A DNA stretch of 64,000 nt, from the NCBI GenBank assembly GCA_900104855.1, contig FNSS01000001.1:2728001-2792000 (forward strand). The letters run 5' to 3'. Position numbers and translations under genes: made by a program. The notes below the pieces were generated by a model, which ran no database searches, had not been told where the DNA came from, and saw only the letters and a list, made by a program, of their open reading frames with translations. Positions 61,055 through 64,000 of the stretch are shown piece after piece (position 1 is the stretch's first letter; each line of letters starts with the position of its first letter). The stretch comes from Rhizobiales bacterium GAS188 (GTDB lineage: Bacteria > Pseudomonadota > Alphaproteobacteria > Rhizobiales > Beijerinckiaceae).

Positions 61055-62409
61055 GCATAGTGACACCCACGGCTTCGGCGGAGGAGGAGCGGCCGACCCG
61101 GGCGGCGCTGCTATGGCTCGCCGGCCTCGGTGCGTTCTTCTACCTCAGCTATGGCGGGGCAAACTGGCTCGCTTCGCTGCACGCCCATGTGCCGGCGATC
61201 GCCTTCGCCTGGGAGCGGCAAGTGCCGTTCCTGGATTGGACCATCCTGCCCTATTGGTCGACCAACGCCTTCTATGCGGCTTCCGTCTTCGTCTGCGCCA
61301 CGCGGCGCGAGCTCGACACCCATGTGCGGCGGCTGCTGACGGCGCAGATCGTCGCGGTGATCTGCTTCATCATCGTGCCCTTGCGCTTCTCCTGGCCGAA
61401 GCCCGACACCTCGGGGCTGTTCGGCTTCCTGTTCGCGGCACTCGGCGCCTTCGACAAGCCGTTCAACCAGGCCCCGTCGCTGCATGTGGCGCTGACGGTG
61501 ATCTTATGGAGCCTTTATGTCAGGCATCTGCCGCGCCGCGTCCTGCCGCTCTTCCATGCCTGGTCGGCCCTCGTCGTCGCCTCGGTGATGACCACCTTCC
61601 AGCACCATTTTGTCGACATCCCGACCGGGGCGCTGCTCGGCCTTTTCTGCGTCTGGACCTGGCCATGGGAAGGTGAGCCGCCGCTGGCGCGCCTCTCGCT
61701 CACGCGCTGTCCCGACCGGCTGTGGCTTGCGCGCTATTACGGCGCAGGCGCGGTCACGCTCGCCACAGTGGTGATCGCGGCCTTCAGCCTCGGCGCCGAC
61801 GGCGCCTGGTTATGGCTGCTCTGGCTGGCCTTCGCGCTCGCCATGGTGGCCTCGGGTTATGCGGCGATCGGCCCCGCTTTGTTCCAGAAGCGGCGGGATG
61901 GCGGCATGAGCGTGTCGGCCCGCCTCCTGCTCGCGCCCTATCGGCTCTGCGCCTTCGTGAATTCCAGGCTCTGGACCTATGGCGACGCCAAGCCGGCGCT
62001 GATCGCCGAGGGCCTCCATATCGGCAGGTTTCCGACCAGTGCCGAGCTGCGCCGGGGAAAGTTCCGCTGCGTCGTCGACCTGACGGCGGAATTCGCGGCG
62101 CCGCGCTTTGCAAGTAACTTGGCAGGTCGATGGCAGTCGGTGCCGATGCTCGATCTCGTGGCACCGCCCCCGGACGCACTCATCGAAGCCGCGACCGCAA
62201 TCGAGCGGGCGCGGCCACAGGGGCCGATCCTCGTCTGTTGCGCGCTCGGTTATGGGCGCAGCGTCGCCGCCGTCGCGACCTGGCTGATCCGCAGCGGGCG
62301 GGCGCGAGATGTGGCCGAGGCCGCGGCACAACTGAAGGCAGCGCGGCCGAGGCTTGCCTTGTCGCGAGCTCAGCTCGCAGCCATCGCGGAGGCGGTGCGT
62401 GAACCCTGA
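61051..62409 (+). CDS. ynbD: Membrane PAP2 phosphatase fused to dual-specificity phosphatase, YnbD type
   Basis: This 452-residue protein has an N-terminal PAP2 membrane domain with APSLHVALTVILW (PSLH, about 142-145) and FQHHFVDIPTGALLG (His and Asp of the third PAP2 motif). It is joined through extra helices (about 230-275) to a C-terminal dual-specificity phosphatase with LVCCALGYGRSVAAVATWL, in which Cys397 and Arg403 form CX5R. This is the plan of E. coli YnbD. The start is TTG at 61051, overlapping the ynbC stop, or GTG at 61060. It could remove phosphates from a phosphatidyl headgroup. Confidence 0.92.
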   Translation: MSIVTPTASAEEERPTRAALLWLAGLGAFFYLSYGGANWLASLHAHVPAIAFAWERQVPFLDWTILPYWSTNAFYAASVFVCATRRELDTHVRRLLTAQIVAVICFIIVPLRFSWPKPDTSGLFGFLFAALGAFDKPFNQAPSLHVALTVILWSLYVRHLPRRVLPLFHAWSALVVASVMTTFQHHFVDIPTGALLGLFCVWTWPWEGEPPLARLSLTRCPDRLWLARYYGAGAVTLATVVIAAFSLGADGAWLWLLWLAFALAMVASGYAAIGPALFQKRRDGGMSVSARLLLAPYRLCAFVNSRLWTYGDAKPALIAEGLHIGRFPTSAELRRGKFRCVVDLTAEFAAPRFASNLAGRWQSVPMLDLVAPPPDALIEAATAIERARPQGPILVCCALGYGRSVAAVATWLIRSGRARDVAEAAAQLKAARPRLALSRAQLAAIAEAVREP

Positions 62410-62845
62410 GGAACGCGCCATCTGCGTGGTGATGGCGGCGCTGCTCCGGCGCGGCCGCCTGATCCATGGTCTCAGCCTGCCCGTCACCCTCCTGGCTCTC
62501 GTTGCGGCGCCGCTCGTCGCGCTCGAGCTCGACATACGTCTTGGTTCGGCTGTTCTGGTCGCGACTGTGATCGCCGGGTTTTGCGAGGCGGTGCTCGCCG
62601 CGCGCGTCGCCTTCGATGCCGATCTCTTCGAGCGCCTCGGCGCCGGCGACCTCGACCTTCCCACCCTCGACGCCGCGCTCGCAAGGCTGCGTCTCGCGCC
62701 AGCCGCAAAGCTCGGACGGCCCCTCGATGCGCGCCTCGCCGGCGCCAGGCGCCTATTGGCGCTGCAGCTCACCGCGCTCCTCTTGCAACTCATCCTCGTT
62801 ATGGCCTGGCTCGTCCTGTTCCGGCTCTCGGGAGGGCAGATATGA
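62399..62845 (+). CDS. Small membrane protein within the ynb-like operon
   Basis: I do not recognise this 148-residue protein. It has a hydrophobic stretch of about 60 residues near the start (HGLSLPVTLLALVAAPLVAL, then VLVATVIAGF), a charged middle (FDADLFERLGAGDLDLPTLDAALARLRL in part) and a C-terminal helix (LQLTALLLQLILVMAWLVLF). It starts with GTG at 62399, overlapping ynbD by 11 bp, and its stop overlaps the next gene (ATGA). Translation is thus coupled on both sides, which supports it as a real gene and a part of the system. Confidence 0.8.
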   Translation: MNPEERAICVVMAALLRRGRLIHGLSLPVTLLALVAAPLVALELDIRLGSAVLVATVIAGFCEAVLAARVAFDADLFERLGAGDLDLPTLDAALARLRLAPAAKLGRPLDARLAGARRLLALQLTALLLQLILVMAWLVLFRLSGGQI

Positions 62846-63510
62846 TCGCCCGCTGCGCGGCGGGACTGCTCGCGGCGCTCGTCACCATTCTGGCGCGGCT
62901 CGTGACCGGCGTCAGGGCCGATTGGCGGGGCTGCCTGCCGGAGCTGCGCCAGCGCATCTATTTCGCCAATCACGGCAGCCACGGCGATTTCGTGCTGGTC
63001 TGGACGGTGCTGCTGCCGAGCTTGCGCGCCGTCACACGTCCGGTCGCCGGCGCCGACTATTGGGACAGGCCCGGCTTGCGCCGCTTCATCGGCCGCAATG
63101 TCTTCAACGCCTTGATGATCGACCGCAATCCGACGCCGAGCGGGCCGCATCCGGTAGCGCTGATGGCGGAGGCGGTGCGGCAGGGCTCCTCCCTGATCCT
63201 GTTCCCGGAAGGCACGCGCAACACCACCGATCAGCCGCTATTGTCGTTCCGCAGCGGGCTCTTCCATCTCGCCAAGGCCGCAGCCGAGGTCGAGCTCGTG
63301 CCGGTCTGGATCGACAATATCGCGCGCGTGATGCCCAAGGGTGAGATGTTCCCGATCCCGCTCCTGTGCGGCGTGATCTTCGGTGAGCCGCTGCGGCTCG
63401 AAGAGGGCGAACAGAAGGACGCTTTTCTGGATCGCTCCCGTGCCGCCCTGCTGGCGCTGCGGCCCCGAGATTCCTCCAGAGAAGATTCCTCCAGGGACAT
63501 GCATCCATGA
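62842..63510 (+). CDS. 1-acylglycerol-3-phosphate acyltransferase family protein (PlsC-like)
   Basis: This 222-residue acyltransferase has the HX4D motif (His44-Asp49 in NHGSHGDF), the FPEGTR motif at 121-126, and a membrane segment at the N-terminus. PlsC enzymes acylate lysophosphatidic acid to phosphatidic acid at the inner membrane. It overlaps the small membrane gene and ynbB by 4 bp each. E. coli ynbABCD does not include a plsC-like gene, so this operon is an extended form. The acceptor may be a special lysolipid. Confidence 0.93.
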   Translation: MIARCAAGLLAALVTILARLVTGVRADWRGCLPELRQRIYFANHGSHGDFVLVWTVLLPSLRAVTRPVAGADYWDRPGLRRFIGRNVFNALMIDRNPTPSGPHPVALMAEAVRQGSSLILFPEGTRNTTDQPLLSFRSGLFHLAKAAAEVELVPVWIDNIARVMPKGEMFPIPLLCGVIFGEPLRLEEGEQKDAFLDRSRAALLALRPRDSSREDSSRDMHP

Positions 63511-64000
63511 ACATGCCGCGCGAGAGCTTCATGCTGTTCGGGGGCGTCGTGGCGGTGCTCCTCCTCGCCTCGGTGATCGGGGCCGTCCTGGCGAAGCGGG
63601 CGGGGCCGGAGCCCAATGCGGCGATCGAGAACCTTAATGCCCGCGTCAAGGCCTGGTGGGTGATGGTGCTGCTGATCGCGCTCGCCTTCCTGTTCGGCAA
63701 GGGCGGCGTCATCCTGCTCTTCGGCTTCGCCTCCTTCACGGCCCTGCGCGAATTCATGACGCTCACCCCGACCCGGCGCGGCGACCATTGGGCGTTGGCG
63801 GCCGTGTTCTTCGTGAGCCTGCCGCTGCAATATTATCTCGTCTGGATCGAATGGTACGGGCTCTACACCGTCTTCATCCCGGTCTATTGCTTCCTGCTCC
63901 TGCCTATCATCGCCGCATTGCGGGGCGACACCACCCATTTCCTCGAACGCATCGCCTTCGTGCAATGGGGGTTGATGATCTGCGTCTTCTGCGTGAGCCA
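63507..64000 (+). CDS. ynbB: CDP-diglyceride synthase-like membrane protein, YnbB type (partial)
   Basis: The first 164 residues of a protein cut by the window end. It opens MNMPRESFMLFGGVVAVLLL and has several membrane helices: AWWVMVLLIALAFLFGKGGV, LFGFASFTALREF, and FFVSLPLQYYLVW in order. This fits the N-terminal half of the CdsA family, and in this operon the YnbB paralogue, which forms CDP-diacylglycerol from CTP and phosphatidic acid. The CdsA signature near the C-terminus lies outside the window. It starts in the ATGA overlap with the acyltransferase gene. Confidence 0.88.
   Translation, partial: MNMPRESFMLFGGVVAVLLLASVIGAVLAKRAGPEPNAAIENLNARVKAWWVMVLLIALAFLFGKGGVILLFGFASFTALREFMTLTPTRRGDHWALAAVFFVSLPLQYYLVWIEWYGLYTVFIPVYCFLLLPIIAALRGDTTHFLERIAFVQWGLMICVFCVS

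Noticed and set aside
1-64000. Prophage, insertion sequence or integrated element
   Set aside because: No transposase, integrase, phage structural gene or attachment-site pair was found. tRNA-Trp at 5305 has no integrase beside it.

Overview
The window is chromosomal DNA from an alphaproteobacterium, most likely of the order Hyphomicrobiales (Rhizobiales). The evidence is high G+C coding sequence, a GcrA cell-cycle regulator, a short SRP RNA just upstream of dnaX, a speF-type leader in front of an ornithine decarboxylase, zinc-free L36, and families of palindromic intergenic repeats of the rhizobial kind. I cannot name a genus. No rRNA, prophage, insertion sequence or CRISPR array is visible. 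Nearly all the sequence is dense, ordinary-looking chromosome.

Layout. 1-939: end of a branched-chain amino-acid ABC transporter (livG-livF). 1123-3559: an amidohydrolase and an alpha/beta hydrolase. 3767-5059: a membrane-anchored coiled-coil protein with an OmpA-like tail. 5305-5381: tRNA-Trp. 5456-9295: an SDR protein with an altered active site, a tandem EthD-type protein, kdsD (LPS Kdo precursor) and ispG (isoprenoids). 9405-15710: GNAT, aminotransferase, META-domain lipoprotein, 3-oxoadipyl-CoA thiolase, arylformamidase-like hydrolase, YfgM-like TPR protein and an EamA exporter. 16103-21969: gcrA, then phoR-phoU-phoB without pst genes, then kup. 22258-26166: DUF1330 protein, malate synthase, a small secreted protein, and ornithine decarboxylase behind a roughly 600-nt structured leader. 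27051-31282: opgG, then a two-gene unit of GNAT/C39 peptidase and RimK-type ATP-grasp ligase. 31545-40029: ilvD, higBA, SRP RNA, dnaX-ybaB-aat, a 17-bp tandem hairpin repeat before rpmJ, a TPR protein, an anchored hydrolase, and a second toxin-antitoxin pair. 40111-52451: WD40 protein and CobW GTPase, peptide-binding protein, GST, DUF1223, gamma-glutamyltransferase with an iron alcohol dehydrogenase, an ABC exporter and zapE.

The right end is the most interesting part. 52816-58511 is a Ugp-like ABC importer with two tandem solute-binding genes. 71 bp later on the same strand comes a tightly overlapping operon that matches E. coli ynbA, ynbC, ynbD and ynbB, with a PlsC-type acyltransferase and a small membrane protein inserted. 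Together these genes have the parts of a complete alternative phospholipid pathway: acylation, CDP-DAG formation, headgroup transfer, dephosphorylation, and headgroup hydrolysis or methylation. To my knowledge its product is not known. The window cuts the ynbB-like gene.

At least four intergenic repeat families are present. They include four two-armed REPIN-like elements at about 16.6, 22.6, 26.8 and 31.3 kb.
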